A stretch of 64,000 nt of DNA from Thalassobellus sediminis. GTDB taxonomy: Bacteria; Bacteroidota; Bacteroidia; Flavobacteriales; Flavobacteriaceae. The stretch is taken from positions 1 to 64,000 of the forward strand of contig NZ_JBISCD010000035.1 in NCBI RefSeq assembly GCF_044386045.1. The letters run 5' to 3'. The notes beneath the pieces are model-generated. The model saw nothing but the letters and a program-made list of their open reading frames with translations. It searched no databases and had not been told where the DNA came from. Positions 1 to 8,486 of the stretch are shown here, piece after piece (the stretch's first letter is position 1; each line of letters starts with the position of its first letter). The position numbers were made by a program, and so were the translations under genes.

Positions 1-136
1 ACAACGGTTGTGTATAAGGATAGTGCGGTTTTGTGTCCGAGGATTTTCCGCAGGAAAATCAGAGTGACTAAAAAAGCACTAACCTTTAGATTTAGGAATA
101 AATTTAAGCATTATTCCTTATACTTTGTTGCCCACA
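1..136 (+). repeat. Structured repeat, copy 1 (left part may be cut by the window edge)
   Basis: This stretch matches 434-575 over its whole length with few differences. It can fold into nested stems: an outer pair TATAAGGA/TCCTTATA, a middle pair AGTGC/GCACT, and a perfect inner hairpin GATTTTCC-GCA-GGAAAATC. It ends in GTTGCCCACAG, whose complement reappears at about 430-442, before copy 2. Compared with copy 2 the outer stem differs by a paired substitution (G-C here, A-T there), so the fold looks selected. It resembles the single-strand-folding recombination sites of gene cassettes in layout, but I could not fit the integron attC consensus. Function is unknown. Confidence 0.8.
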
Positions 137-433
137 GTAGATTATTTTCAGAGTTTTCTTATTCAGTTTTCAGAGATTGAGTGAGTTCAGTTGTTTTTTT
201 AATCCACAAACTTATTCAATTCCGTTTGAGTGAGAAATTCCGCAACTTGCTAAATTCCGCAAATACTTTAGTTTTTAAATTCAGATTTAGATTCCGCAAA
301 CTTGCTAAAAAGTCCGATGTGATTTTTATTCCGATTTGAGTGAGAATTCAGCGCAATTAATTCAGCGTTTTATTCTGCGAAATTTTGTTTTTTTTTATTC
401 CGATTTACTTCCTGCTGAGTGCGTTTCGCTATT
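137..433. other. Non-coding body between two structured repeats
   Basis: No convincing gene is present. The stretch is AT-rich, with several short recurring words such as attccgcaa, cttgctaaa and gatttgagtgaga. It is bounded by inverted ends: GTTGCCCACAG on the left and CTATTGTGGGCAAC on the right. A 63-codon open frame starting at 336 runs into the second repeat and has no family resemblance, so I do not call it. The stretch looks like a decayed or non-coding cassette body. Confidence 0.55.
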
Positions 434-575
434 GTGGGCAACGGTTGTGTATAAGAATAGTGCGTTTTTGTGTCCGAGGATTTTCCGCAGGAAAATCAGA
501 GTGACTAAAAAAGCACTAACTTCTTGATTAAGAAATAAATTTAAGCATTATTTCTTATACTTTGTTACCTACAGT
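434..575 (+). repeat. Structured repeat, copy 2
   Basis: Second copy of the repeat at 1-136, keeping the middle stem AGTGC/GCACT and the inner hairpin GATTTTCC-GCA-GGAAAATC. The outer stem is TATAAGAA/TTCTTATA, a compensated change relative to copy 1. It ends in GTTACCTACAG, matched by the complementary TGTAGGTAAC at 1151-1160 on the far side of the next gene. The stop codon of that gene (569-571) lies inside this repeat end. Confidence 0.8.
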
Positions 576-1147
576 TGTTTTTTCCGTTTTATAGCAAAAA
601 TCAAAGTCGAATTCGGCATCAATTTAATTGATTTCCTGACTTGACTTTTATAGCTATTCTTTAATTCAATTTCTTTAGTTACTCGCAAAATCAGATATTC
701 AGTACTCTTTTCAGATTCGTAAGAGTATTCAAGTCCGTTTATAATTAAGTCACAAGCTCCGTCAATTAGAGACAATTCGTAAAACTCTCCCTTAAATTCA
801 ATTCCGAATGAGTTAGCTGAACCATAAGTTTGATAGTTTATTTCCGTTTTTCCGCTTGTTGTTTTTCCAATGTACTTTTTATAACTCAAGTCATATACTT
901 CGTGCTCGTCTTTTTCAATTTCGAGTTTCGCGTAGCTGCCTTGAAAATCTAAAAGAGATTCTTTATTTTCAGAGTCCTCTAAAATTAGAATTCCATTTGC
1001 TGTTCCGCTGAAGTTTCCAGATTCTAAATCTTGAAAAACAGAGCCAAATCCGTTTCCATCAATTGCGAATTCTGAATATTGTTGTCCAAAACATTGTAAA
1101 GAGACAAAAACTATAAGTGATGCAAGTAATATTCGTGATTGTGTCAT
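569..1147 (-). CDS. Exported protein of unknown function in a cassette-like unit
   Basis: A 192-residue protein opening with a typical signal peptide (MTQSRILLASLIVFVSLQCFGQ). The rest is polar, with alternating beta-strand-like segments and a basic C-terminus (KRKKQL). I chose the ATG at 1147 because it begins directly at the signal peptide; a GTG at 1162 would add five residues lying in the flanking inverted repeat. The gene is tightly framed by GTTACCTACAG (564-574) and TGTAGGTAAC (1151-1160), and its TAG stop is part of the repeat. I recognise no family. It is probably a secreted accessory protein moved as a unit with its flanking repeat. Confidence 0.6.
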   Translation of the reverse strand: MTQSRILLASLIVFVSLQCFGQQYSEFAIDGNGFGSVFQDLESGNFSGTANGILILEDSENKESLLDFQGSYAKLEIEKDEHEVYDLSYKKYIGKTTSGKTEINYQTYGSANSFGIEFKGEFYELSLIDGACDLIINGLEYSYESEKSTEYLILRVTKEIELKNSYKSQVRKSIKLMPNSTLIFAIKRKKQL

Positions 1148-1557
1148 AATTGTAGGTAACACGTTATATAATTATTTTTATTGATCATATCCCGCAAATA
1201 AGTTAGGATATGATAAGTATTTTGTTGCTGTTATACTGTAAATATAATTAAATTTTCTTACGCTTTAATATAATAAACCTGACGATTTTGTTTCAGGTGT
1301 GGTGGTGTTACATTATATATAATCAAAACTAAAATTTAGAGTTTTGCAAATACATTAATTCTATTTTCTATAATATTGGGAAAGCCTTTTTAAAATCGTT
1401 TAATTTGCCTACTTGTAATATGGTTTCACTTTTGTTGTTTTCTAAAACAAAAACCATTCTATTTTCATTTAAATTTTACTAAAAAGAATAAAAGGTATAA
1501 CAGTTATAACTGTTATACCTTTTATAAAATACTATTAATAATTTATTCTAGACAGTA
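1148..1557. other. Intergenic stretch with one terminator
   Basis: The left end holds the inverted-repeat boundary TGTAGGTAACACGTTATATA (1151-1170), which probably overlaps the promoter side of the upstream gene. The middle (about 1180-1480) is AT-rich with no open frame I can support. The right end holds the palindromic terminator of the fasciclin gene. Confidence 0.6.
1490..1523 (-). terminator. Perfect palindromic terminator of the fasciclin gene
   Basis: Two 15-base arms (AAAAGGTATAACAGT and its complement) surround a TATA loop, with no mismatch over 34 bases. On the minus strand the hairpin ends in CCTTTT and is followed by more T residues. It lies 34 bases beyond the fasciclin stop codon, and it is symmetrical enough to work in both directions. 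Confidence 0.8.
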
Positions 1558-2982
1558 TTAAGGAATTAATACACTGCTTATTACATGTATAACGCCGTTT
1601 GTAGCCTGTACATTTAATAAATCAGGTACTAACATAGCAGAGCCATTTATTGTAAGATTATTTAAATCTAAATTAAAGTCTCCATTTAAAGTAGTTACTT
1701 TACCACTGGTTAAATCACTAGAGTATACACGTGTTTTAACAACATGATACAGTAATATATTTGTTAAACTTTCAACTGACATAGATTCTACAGCTGCTAT
1801 CGCAGCATCTGTATCAGCAACTTCTAATAGGTTAATAAACGCTTGATTTGTTGGAGCAAATACAGTAAGCTGGTCTAAAGTCGGTTCTTCTCCCATTAAA
1901 ACACCGGCTAATCCAGCTTTTGTTGCAGCGGCTAATAAAACTGAAAACTCTGGATTATAGCTTCCTGCTGTTTCTACCAGGTTCATAGTAGGTGGTAATA
2001 AAACTTTATCTATAGCATGAATTACACCGTTTGTAGCTTGTACATCAGTTATAATTACTTTAGAATCGTTTATATATACCATTGGAGCAGAATCTAAATT
2101 TACATTAACAGCTGCTCCATTAAGGGTTGGTACAAAACCATTGCTTAATTGATTGCTAAACGCATAACCATCTACTACATGATAAAGTAAGATTTGCGTT
2201 AAAAAATCTTTAGGGATTTCATCTAAACTATTATAAGGTGTAGCTGTTAACAAGTCTAAAAAGGCTTGATTTGTTGGAGCTAAAACAGTATAAGGTCCTC
2301 CAGCAGCTAAAGTTTCAGCTAATTCTGCCTTTAATACAGCTTGTACTAAAATAGAAAACTCAGGATCTTTGCTTAAAGCTAATTCTACCAGGTTTAGAGT
2401 AGGAATTGATAGAACTTTATCTATAACATGAATTACCCCGTTTCTGGCACTAATATCTGCCATAATTACGTTTGAACTGTTTACAGAAACACCACTATCA
2501 TTAATATTAATAATAACATCTTTACCTTGAACTGTTGGTACTGGGCCAGAAACTAATTTTGAACTAAACACTGGTCCTCCTAATACATGGTAAAGAAGAA
2601 TATCTTTAATACCAGGAATCGAGGCTACATTCTTTTTTGTAATTCCAGCATCCATAAAGGCTTTATCTGTTGGAGCAAAAACAGTTAGTCTGTTTTTAGA
2701 TACTGTACTTGCAAGTTTTGTCTTTGCTAGTGCAACACTTAAAATTTCAAAAGTTGGTTCAGCATTTGAATATTTATCACTTTTGGATTTACTGATAGGT
2801 GAAGTTGAAATAGATTCGGTATTAAAATTTGCTAAAACTTCAACAATAGATGGCGTCGTTGCTTCTAAATTTATCGTTTCGACGTCTTCATTATTACATG
2901 AAAATGTAAGGAAGGCAACTACTAAAACGATGATAGGTAAATTAAAAAGATTAGGGCGACGGTTTTTAAAAAGATTTTTCAT
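1558..2982 (-). CDS. Fasciclin (FAS1) domain lipoprotein with three FAS1 repeats
   Basis: A 474-residue envelope lipoprotein. A lipobox-type signal ends at FSCNN (Cys about 29). Three FAS1 domains follow at about 50-195, 197-335 and 336-474. Each has the family's H1-like box (TVFAPTDKAF, TVLAPTNQAF, TVFAPTNQAF), the YHV motif, and a final NGVIHVID/NGVIHAID/NGVIHVIS box. FAS1 domains mediate adhesion, and fasciclin proteins are often found beside photolyase genes in bacteria. The gene has its own promoter region with the same bipartite motif (3029-3061) as the TetR and TIGR03643 promoters upstream, so it is probably part of the same regulon. Start at ATG 2982 fits the signal peptide. Confidence 0.9.
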   Translation of the reverse strand: MKNLFKNRRPNLFNLPIIVLVVAFLTFSCNNEDVETINLEATTPSIVEVLANFNTESISTSPISKSKSDKYSNAEPTFEILSVALAKTKLASTVSKNRLTVFAPTDKAFMDAGITKKNVASIPGIKDILLYHVLGGPVFSSKLVSGPVPTVQGKDVIININDSGVSVNSSNVIMADISARNGVIHVIDKVLSIPTLNLVELALSKDPEFSILVQAVLKAELAETLAAGGPYTVLAPTNQAFLDLLTATPYNSLDEIPKDFLTQILLYHVVDGYAFSNQLSNGFVPTLNGAAVNVNLDSAPMVYINDSKVIITDVQATNGVIHAIDKVLLPPTMNLVETAGSYNPEFSVLLAAATKAGLAGVLMGEEPTLDQLTVFAPTNQAFINLLEVADTDAAIAAVESMSVESLTNILLYHVVKTRVYSSDLTSGKVTTLNGDFNLDLNNLTINGSAMLVPDLLNVQATNGVIHVISSVLIP

Positions 2983-3028
2983 AATATATTGTTTAATGTT
3001 TTTAATTATTTGTTAAACATAATTATTT

Positions 3029-3061
3029 TGTTTAACAAATAAAAATAATTATTAAACAAAA
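3029..3061 (-). promoter_or_regulatory. Putative regulon operator, fasciclin copy
   Basis: On the minus strand it reads TTTTGTTTAAT, 15 bases, TTAAACA. The same two half-sites with the same spacing occur at 8941-8973 and 13053-13085. Its TTAAACA half-site is also part of a 12-bp inverted repeat (ATTTGTTAAACA at 3008-3019 with TGTTTAACAAAT at 3029-3040). It lies 47-79 bases upstream of the fasciclin ATG. Binding by the TetR-like protein at 12367-13023 is inferred, not shown. Confidence 0.6.
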
Positions 3062-3180
3062 CGATAAAGTGTCTTAAAAAAACGCTTAAATGAGTAATTG
3101 TCAGGTTGTTATTTTTTATTCACTTTGTTTTAAATGTGTAGTAGATATTAAAAAATAATAATAAATGAAGATTTGTTTTT

Positions 3181-4485
3181 TTAGACTAAAGCCTCCTTAT
3201 AAGTTTTAAGGCAACGCTCTCTAGCCATTTTATGATCTACAATAGGAGTAGGGTAAGTAAGTTCTTGAAAATCTGGCAACCATTGTTTTATGTATTCTAG
3301 TTTTTTATCAAACTTTTCAATTTGAGTTGTTGGGTTAAAAATTCTAAAATAAGGAGCGGCATCAACGCCACAACCAGCCACCCATTGCCAATTACCAATA
3401 TTACTTGCCATATCGTAATCGTGTAGTTTTTCGGCAAAATAAGCTTCGCCCCAACGCCAATCTATTAATAAATGCTTGCATAGAAAACTACCAGCAAGCA
3501 TACGCACACGATTATGCATAAACCCTGTTTTGTTTAATTGACGCATACCAGCATCAACTAACGGATAGCCAGTTTTACCCTCGCACCAAGCTTTAAATTC
3601 TGTTTCGTTATTGCGCCAAACAATACGATCGTATTGCGGTTTAAAACTTTCAGTGTGTGTTTGTGGAAAGTGCCATAATATTTGTGTAAAAAACTCACGC
3701 CAAATAAGCTCTTGCCAAAATATTTCGTTTTGTTGAGCAGTTGCTTTTTTTACCATGTTACGGATACTTACCGTGCCAAATCGTAAATGCGGACCTAATT
3801 TAGAGGTGCTATCTTGTGCAGGAAAGTTTCGGGTGTCTTCGTAGTTTTCTATTAGATTCGGATTAATATTATAAGGTTCGATGGTTTGACTAGATTTAAT
3901 AAAACCAATATCTGCTATACTCAAATTTGAAAAATCATGATTTGAGATTAGGTTGGATAATAAAGTTTCTGATGTATAAGTTTTAAAATTAAGCCTTCTA
4001 AAAGTTTCTTTCCAGCGTTTCATATATGGCGTATAAACTAAGTAAGGTTTGCCATCAGCTTTAGTAATTTCGTTTTTTTCAAAAACAACCTGGTCTTTAT
4101 AGGTTTTAAAGTTTACATTATGTTCACCTAAAAACGTTTCAATCTCTGAGTCACGTTCTTTTGCATAAGGTTCATAATCATGATTAGTATAAATGCTTTC
4201 AATAGTATAGGTTTCTAGTAACTGCTTAAAAATAACAATGGGTTTTCCCAAGAACATAGAAATACCACTGTTGTATTCTTTTTGAAGCTTTTTGCTTATT
4301 TTTTGAAGCGTTTCATGTATAAATGTAACCCGGGCATCATCTTTGGGTAATCGTTCTAAAATATTGGAGTCAAAAATAAAGATAGGAAGTACCGGACTTT
4401 TAGCTTGCAATGCTTCAAATAGTCCGTGATTATCATTTAATCGTAAATCGCGACGAAACCAGAATATGTTTATAGAGTGTTTCAT
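3181..4485 (-). CDS. phrB: Deoxyribodipyrimidine photolyase (cryptochrome/photolyase family)
   Basis: A 434-residue flavoprotein that would use blue light to repair cyclobutane pyrimidine dimers. The N-terminal antenna domain (about 5-165) starts with the family motif FWFRRDLRLNDN. The C-terminal FAD domain holds GYPLVDAGMRQL (307-318), the TGFMHNRVRM helix (320-329), DWRWGEAYFAEKLHDYDMA (342-360) and NIGNWQWVAGCG (362-373), all characteristic of class I photolyases. The neighbouring folE could supply pterin precursor for the folate antenna. Its ATG lies directly after the stop of the SRPBCC gene, so the two are translationally linked. Confidence 0.93.
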   Translation of the reverse strand: MKHSINIFWFRRDLRLNDNHGLFEALQAKSPVLPIFIFDSNILERLPKDDARVTFIHETLQKISKKLQKEYNSGISMFLGKPIVIFKQLLETYTIESIYTNHDYEPYAKERDSEIETFLGEHNVNFKTYKDQVVFEKNEITKADGKPYLVYTPYMKRWKETFRRLNFKTYTSETLLSNLISNHDFSNLSIADIGFIKSSQTIEPYNINPNLIENYEDTRNFPAQDSTSKLGPHLRFGTVSIRNMVKKATAQQNEIFWQELIWREFFTQILWHFPQTHTESFKPQYDRIVWRNNETEFKAWCEGKTGYPLVDAGMRQLNKTGFMHNRVRMLAGSFLCKHLLIDWRWGEAYFAEKLHDYDMASNIGNWQWVAGCGVDAAPYFRIFNPTTQIEKFDKKLEYIKQWLPDFQELTYPTPIVDHKMARERCLKTYKEALV

Positions 4486-4947
4486 TTAATATTTACCAAA
4501 TAATGCTTCTAGTTTTTTTGTTCGGTAGTTGAAAATTTCTTCAAGCTTGGGTTTCACTAAAAAAGGATGAACAAGTTGCCCTAAAATTCCAAAAGGAACT
4601 TTATAATCTATAATATCTTCCATTTCTACACCGCCTTCAATTTCTTTTATAAAATGCTTATGATGCCACAGCGCATAAGGGCCAAAGCGTTGTTCGTCAA
4701 CAAAATAGTGTTTGTCTACGACATGGGTGATTTCGGTAACCCATTTGGTTTTAATACCTAAAACAGGTGTTACAATATACTGTATTATTTGACCAGCAAA
4801 CATAGGTCTGTCTGCTCCAGATAGAATATGAAATCCCATATAATCTGGAGTAATAGTTTTTAAATTTTTCGGACTAGACAAAAAATCCCAAGCTTCTTGC
4901 AGCGTAATTGGAAGATTCTGTTTTTTATGTAGTGTATATATTTTCAC
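4486..4947 (-). CDS. SRPBCC-fold protein of the photolyase operon
   Basis: A 153-residue protein of the START/SRPBCC ligand-binding superfamily. Indicators are the opening LPITLQEAWDFLSSPKNL, the central VTEITHVVDKHYFVDEQ strand region and EDIIDYKVPFG near the end, the pattern seen in polyketide cyclase-like and cell-division-inhibitor-like SRPBCC proteins. No signal peptide. The ligand is unknown. It sits between tspO (15 bases away) and phrB (no gap) and would be cotranscribed with both. Confidence 0.8.
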   Translation of the reverse strand: MKIYTLHKKQNLPITLQEAWDFLSSPKNLKTITPDYMGFHILSGADRPMFAGQIIQYIVTPVLGIKTKWVTEITHVVDKHYFVDEQRFGPYALWHHKHFIKEIEGGVEMEDIIDYKVPFGILGQLVHPFLVKPKLEEIFNYRTKKLEALFGKY

Positions 4948-4962
4948 TTAAATGAATTGAAA

Positions 4963-5424
4963 TTAATTATTAAATAAAATATAAGCATTAAGCGATGTGG
5001 CTATACATAACCAAATAAAGTAGGGTAGTATTAATAAACTTTTTTGCTTTAATACGTTTTTGTAATTGAATAAAAACAATCCAACAACTATAGTTAGTAA
5101 AATGATACAAATAAGGCCTAATATTACTAAATGCTGATTAAAGAAAATATAATTCCAAATAACATTAAGCACAAACTGAATACCAAATAATGTTATTAAT
5201 TTTGTGTTAGGCTGTAGTTTATACAAGTATGCCATATAAACTGAAAAACAAATCATTATAGTACTCCATGCAACACCAAAAATCCATCCTGGAGGTGTCC
5301 AAGGTGCTTGATTTAAGTTTTGATACCAATCGGTTCTTGGTCCGTCATTCATAAGTAAGCTTCCAATGGCTAGTGCGCCAAAGTTGATGACTAAAAAAAC
5401 AATAATGTATTTGAATAATTTCAT
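4963..5424 (-). CDS. tspO: TspO/MBR family tryptophan-rich membrane protein
   Basis: A 153-residue protein with five predicted membrane helices. The signature NQAPWTPPGWIFGVAW (38-53) and the Trp-Asn pair (IWNYIFFNQH, about 108-117) are those of the TspO/peripheral benzodiazepine receptor family, which binds and degrades porphyrins and takes part in light and oxidative stress responses. Its place in an operon with photolyase and glutathione peroxidase fits that role. 15 bases separate it from the downstream SRPBCC gene. Confidence 0.92.
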   Translation of the reverse strand: MKLFKYIIVFLVINFGALAIGSLLMNDGPRTDWYQNLNQAPWTPPGWIFGVAWSTIMICFSVYMAYLYKLQPNTKLITLFGIQFVLNVIWNYIFFNQHLVILGLICIILLTIVVGLFLFNYKNVLKQKSLLILPYFIWLCIATSLNAYILFNN

Positions 5425-5442
5425 GAGTTAAAATAGTTTCTA

Positions 5443-5610
5443 TTATTGTTTTAATGTTTCAATTTGTTTTAAAACAGCTTCTGCTTCAGCATATTTTTTA
5501 TCACTTTCGGCTCTATTAATACTAGATAATTTATGCCATTCTGCCATAAGCGATTTATATTTATCTTGAAGTTTCTCTAATTCTGTTTTCTTTTTAAATA
5601 ATCCGAACAT
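5443..5610 (-). CDS. Small charged protein, Lacal_2735-like family
   Basis: A 55-residue protein starting MFGLFKKKTELEKLQDKYKS and ending QIETLKQ. It is highly charged and probably one helical hairpin; NRADSDKKYAEAEAVLKQ is its most distinctive segment. It resembles the small proteins named Lacal_2735 family in Flavobacteriaceae (recalled, not checked). It lies tightly between the glutathione peroxidase gene (5 bases) and tspO (18 bases), which supports a real gene. Function is unknown. Confidence 0.8.
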   Translation of the reverse strand: MFGLFKKKTELEKLQDKYKSLMAEWHKLSSINRAESDKKYAEAEAVLKQIETLKQ

Positions 5611-5615
5611 CGACT

Positions 5616-6158
<543 letters not shown>

Positions 6159-6162
6159 AAGT

Positions 6163-6846
6163 CTATAATTTGAATGATACAATACCGCAGTCCATTTTTA
6201 AAATTTGACCAGAAAGTGATGCTGATTTTTCTGAAATTAAAAACTCTGCCATATCTGCTACTTCATCTGGATTTAAAAACTTTTTTAAAGGATGACGTTC
6301 CGTAATGTTTTCAATCATTTTGTCGTTTCTTAATAGTTTTGAAGCTAAATCTGTATTTGTAACAGTAGGCGCTATGGCATTAATGCGAATAGTTGGAGCA
6401 AGTTCAGCTCCTAATGATTTTACTAAACCTTCAACTCCAGATTTTGCTGTAGCAATACTTGAATGAAAAGGCATGCCTAATTGAGTAGCTACTGTGCTAA
6501 ATAAAAGTATAGCTGGGTGATCTCCGTTTTTTAGTATTGGAAGGTATTTTTGAATAGCTTTTACAGCACCAAGTACATTAATCTCAAAATCGTTTTTGAA
6601 ATCATCAATATTTAATCTAGAAATAGGTTTTAAGTTAATACTACCAGGGCAATAAATAAGTGCATCTCCAACTTCAATATCTGGTAAATTATCTTTGGTA
6701 ATATCGCAATAAAAGTGAGCTAAATTAGCATGATTGAACTCGGGAGCGGTTCTGCTAATATTTATAACTTTAGAATGGTTAAGTAGTTTTTTTAGTATGG
6801 AATTTCCAATGCCCTTACTTCCACCTATAACAATAATTGTTTTCAT
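6163..6846 (-). CDS. SDR-family oxidoreductase lacking the catalytic tyrosine
   Basis: A 227-residue short-chain dehydrogenase/reductase fold. The cofactor loop GGSKGIG (8-14), the acidic CDIT (47-50), Asn90 and the catalytic-type Ser117 (LFSTVA) are present. The YxxxK active-site motif is changed: Lys135 is kept in IATAK, but position 131 is Ile instead of Tyr. IRINAIAPTVTNTDLA (153-168) is the usual post-motif segment. The same substitution seems common in SDRs beside photolyase genes (recalled), so it may be a non-canonical enzyme or a binding protein. It is 4 bases upstream of the peroxidase start. Confidence 0.85.
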   Translation of the reverse strand: MKTIIVIGGSKGIGNSILKKLLNHSKVINISRTAPEFNHANLAHFYCDITKDNLPDIEVGDALIYCPGSINLKPISRLNIDDFKNDFEINVLGAVKAIQKYLPILKNGDHPAILLFSTVATQLGMPFHSSIATAKSGVEGLVKSLGAELAPTIRINAIAPTVTNTDLASKLLRNDKMIENITERHPLKKFLNPDEVADMAEFLISEKSASLSGQILKMDCGIVSFKL

Positions 6847-6870
6847 ATGGTTTCAGGGCATGTTTTTATT

Positions 6871-7086
6871 TTATGGCCTACCCTTTAGCCGTTTTTCAAT
6901 TTTTTGTTTAATAACTGTTAATCGTTTCATTAGATCCATTATTTTAGGATCTTTTTCTTCTTTATAAATAGTATTTAAACTTAATATTAAATCTTTTACT
7001 TCTCTAGACGATTCAATACGCTCACTTGTTGTTTTAAAAGTGTGTTTGCGTTGCTCGAATTCTAAAGCTTTATCAATAATCTCCAT
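6871..7086 (-). CDS. Small helical protein, tandem paralogue 2
   Basis: A 71-residue highly charged protein (EIIDKALEFEQRKHTF at the N-terminus, IMDLMKRLTVIKQKIEKRLK at the C-terminus). It is clearly paralogous to the product of 7242-7466, especially in the identical block KIMDLMKRLTVIK. It is probably all helical and cytoplasmic. I recognise no named domain. Its position within the folE-to-phrB transcript suggests a role in the same stress response. Confidence 0.75.
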   Translation of the reverse strand: MEIIDKALEFEQRKHTFKTTSERIESSREVKDLILSLNTIYKEEKDPKIMDLMKRLTVIKQKIEKRLKGRP

Positions 7087-7241
7087 AATTTTTTAATCTT
7101 TATTCTAATTTTATTTTAATCTGAAAGTAAAATAGTTCCAGAATTTGACAATATAATAAAATCTGAGAGATTATTGATTTTTATGACTATTTATTAAGAA
7201 AAAATTAATAATTTATTTTTTTATTTCGATTTTTTTGTGTT

Positions 7242-7466
7242 TTAAGCAGTTAATGGTGCTCCTTTGAGACGTTTTTCTACTTTTCTTTTTATCACAGTTA
7301 AACGTTTCATGAGGTCCATAATTTTTTCATCTTTTTTAGTTTTATAGATTTCGTTTAAATCTAATATAAGAGCTTTTGCCTCACGAGATAATTTTACACG
7401 ATCGCTAGTTGATAATGATCTCATTTTTGTTTTTTCAAACTCTAGTGCTTTGTTTATTAAGTCCAT
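7242..7466 (-). CDS. Small helical protein, tandem paralogue 1
   Basis: A 74-residue charged helical protein opening MDLINKALEFEKTKMRS and containing KIMDLMKRLTVIKRKVEKRL. It shares about half its residues with the product of 6871-7086, so the pair arose by tandem duplication. Its start lies 4 bases after the folE stop. The 155-bp gap to the second copy is AT-rich with no other gene. Function is unknown. Confidence 0.75.
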   Translation of the reverse strand: MDLINKALEFEKTKMRSLSTSDRVKLSREAKALILDLNEIYKTKKDEKIMDLMKRLTVIKRKVEKRLKGAPLTA

Positions 7467-7469
7467 ACT

Positions 7470-8165
7470 TTAATTATTTATATAGTTTTGTAATTCACTT
7501 ATTTTTTCAGGAGTATTAAATTGGCCTCCATAATATGTTGTTACTGTAGTAGAAGAATCATCTTTAATACCTCTTGATGATACACATAAATGTTTTGCAT
7601 CTATAATAACTGCTATATCTTCTGTATTTAAAATGTTTTTTAACTCGCTAGCTATTTGATTGGTCAAACGCTCTTGAACTTGCGGACGTTTAGCATAATA
7701 TTGTACAATACGGTTTAGTTTAGATAAACCAATTACTTTTCCAGAAGAAATATATGCTATGTGTGCTTTACCAATAATTGGAACAAAATGATGCTCGCAA
7801 TTAGAATAAAATGTAATGCTTTTTTCTACCAACATTTGATTGTATTGGTATTTATTGTCGAATAAGGCTATTTTAGGTTTATTCCTTGGGTTTAATCCAG
7901 AAAATATCTCGTCTATATACATTTTTGCAACACGATCTGGTGTGCCTTTTAAAGAATCATCGGTTAAATCTAATCCCATAACATCCATAATTTCTTCAAA
8001 TAAGATAGCTATACGTTCTTTTTTTTCGGTATCACTTAGTTTAAAAGCGTCTTTTTTTATGGGAGTTTTTAACCCAGTATATAAGTGTTCGTCTCCAATA
8101 TCTTCATTAGAAAAACCATTTAAAATATTATTGCTATTTTGCTTTTTTAAAGTTTCTGTATTCAT
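7470..8165 (-). CDS. folE: GTP cyclohydrolase I (FolE)
   Basis: A 231-residue enzyme converting GTP to 7,8-dihydroneopterin triphosphate, the first step to folate and other pterins. The zinc ligands are visible as Cys123 and His126 (SNCEHHF) and Cys194 (HLCVSSRG). The family box IGLSKLNRIV (145-154) and the RPQVQERL segment (160-167) are intact. The N-terminal 40 residues are extra relative to the core. In this operon it may feed the folate antenna of the photolyase or a photoprotective pterin; that is inference. Confidence 0.95.
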   Translation of the reverse strand: MNTETLKKQNSNNILNGFSNEDIGDEHLYTGLKTPIKKDAFKLSDTEKKERIAILFEEIMDVMGLDLTDDSLKGTPDRVAKMYIDEIFSGLNPRNKPKIALFDNKYQYNQMLVEKSITFYSNCEHHFVPIIGKAHIAYISSGKVIGLSKLNRIVQYYAKRPQVQERLTNQIASELKNILNTEDIAVIIDAKHLCVSSRGIKDDSSTTVTTYYGGQFNTPEKISELQNYINN

Positions 8166-8213
8166 CCTAGTCTTTTTAGTGTGCTGTCTTAATTATTTAT
8201 TAATCAAAGCACG

Positions 8214-8486
8214 TTATCGTTTCGAAATTGAGTTGTGCGTTATTTGTTTTTGTCTAGAACATTTAAATCGTCCTTTTTCAAAAGTTCTTAGTTTTTCATG
8301 TTTAGTTTTTCTTCCCTGCACCCGTTTGCGCCACATTTTAAAACTATTATGTTTTAGTTCTGTTCGCATTAGCTCTATAACATCTTGTTCTGTTAATCCG
8401 AATTGAAAATTGATTGCTTCAAAAGTGGTTCTATCTTCCCAAGCCATTTCAATAATTCTATCTATTTGTAATATTGTTAAATTCAA
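8214..8486 (-). CDS. TIGR03643 (DUF2805) family protein
   Basis: A 90-residue basic protein. The first 50 residues (LTILQIDRIIEMAWEDRTTF, then IQFGLTEQDVIELMR-like text ending FKMWRKRVQGRKTKH) match the small TIGR03643/DUF2805 family known mainly from clusters with photolyase genes. The tail from about 55 is Lys/Arg-rich. The fold looks like a helix-turn-helix, so nucleic-acid binding is possible. It overlaps the upstream gene by 4 bases (ATGA-type coupling). Confidence 0.85.
   Translation of the reverse strand: MNLTILQIDRIIEMAWEDRTTFEAINFQFGLTEQDVIELMRTELKHNSFKMWRKRVQGRKTKHEKLRTFEKGRFKCSRQKQITHNSISKR

Noticed and set aside
1..140. Integron attC sites
   Set aside because: The layout is similar, but the core R sequences (RYYYAAC and GTTRRRY) cannot be placed and no integrase is in the window.
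336..527. Open frame of 63 codons between and into the structured repeat
   Set aside because: It runs through the repeat hairpin, has no family resemblance and no promoter; repeat copy 1 in the same frame is not coding.
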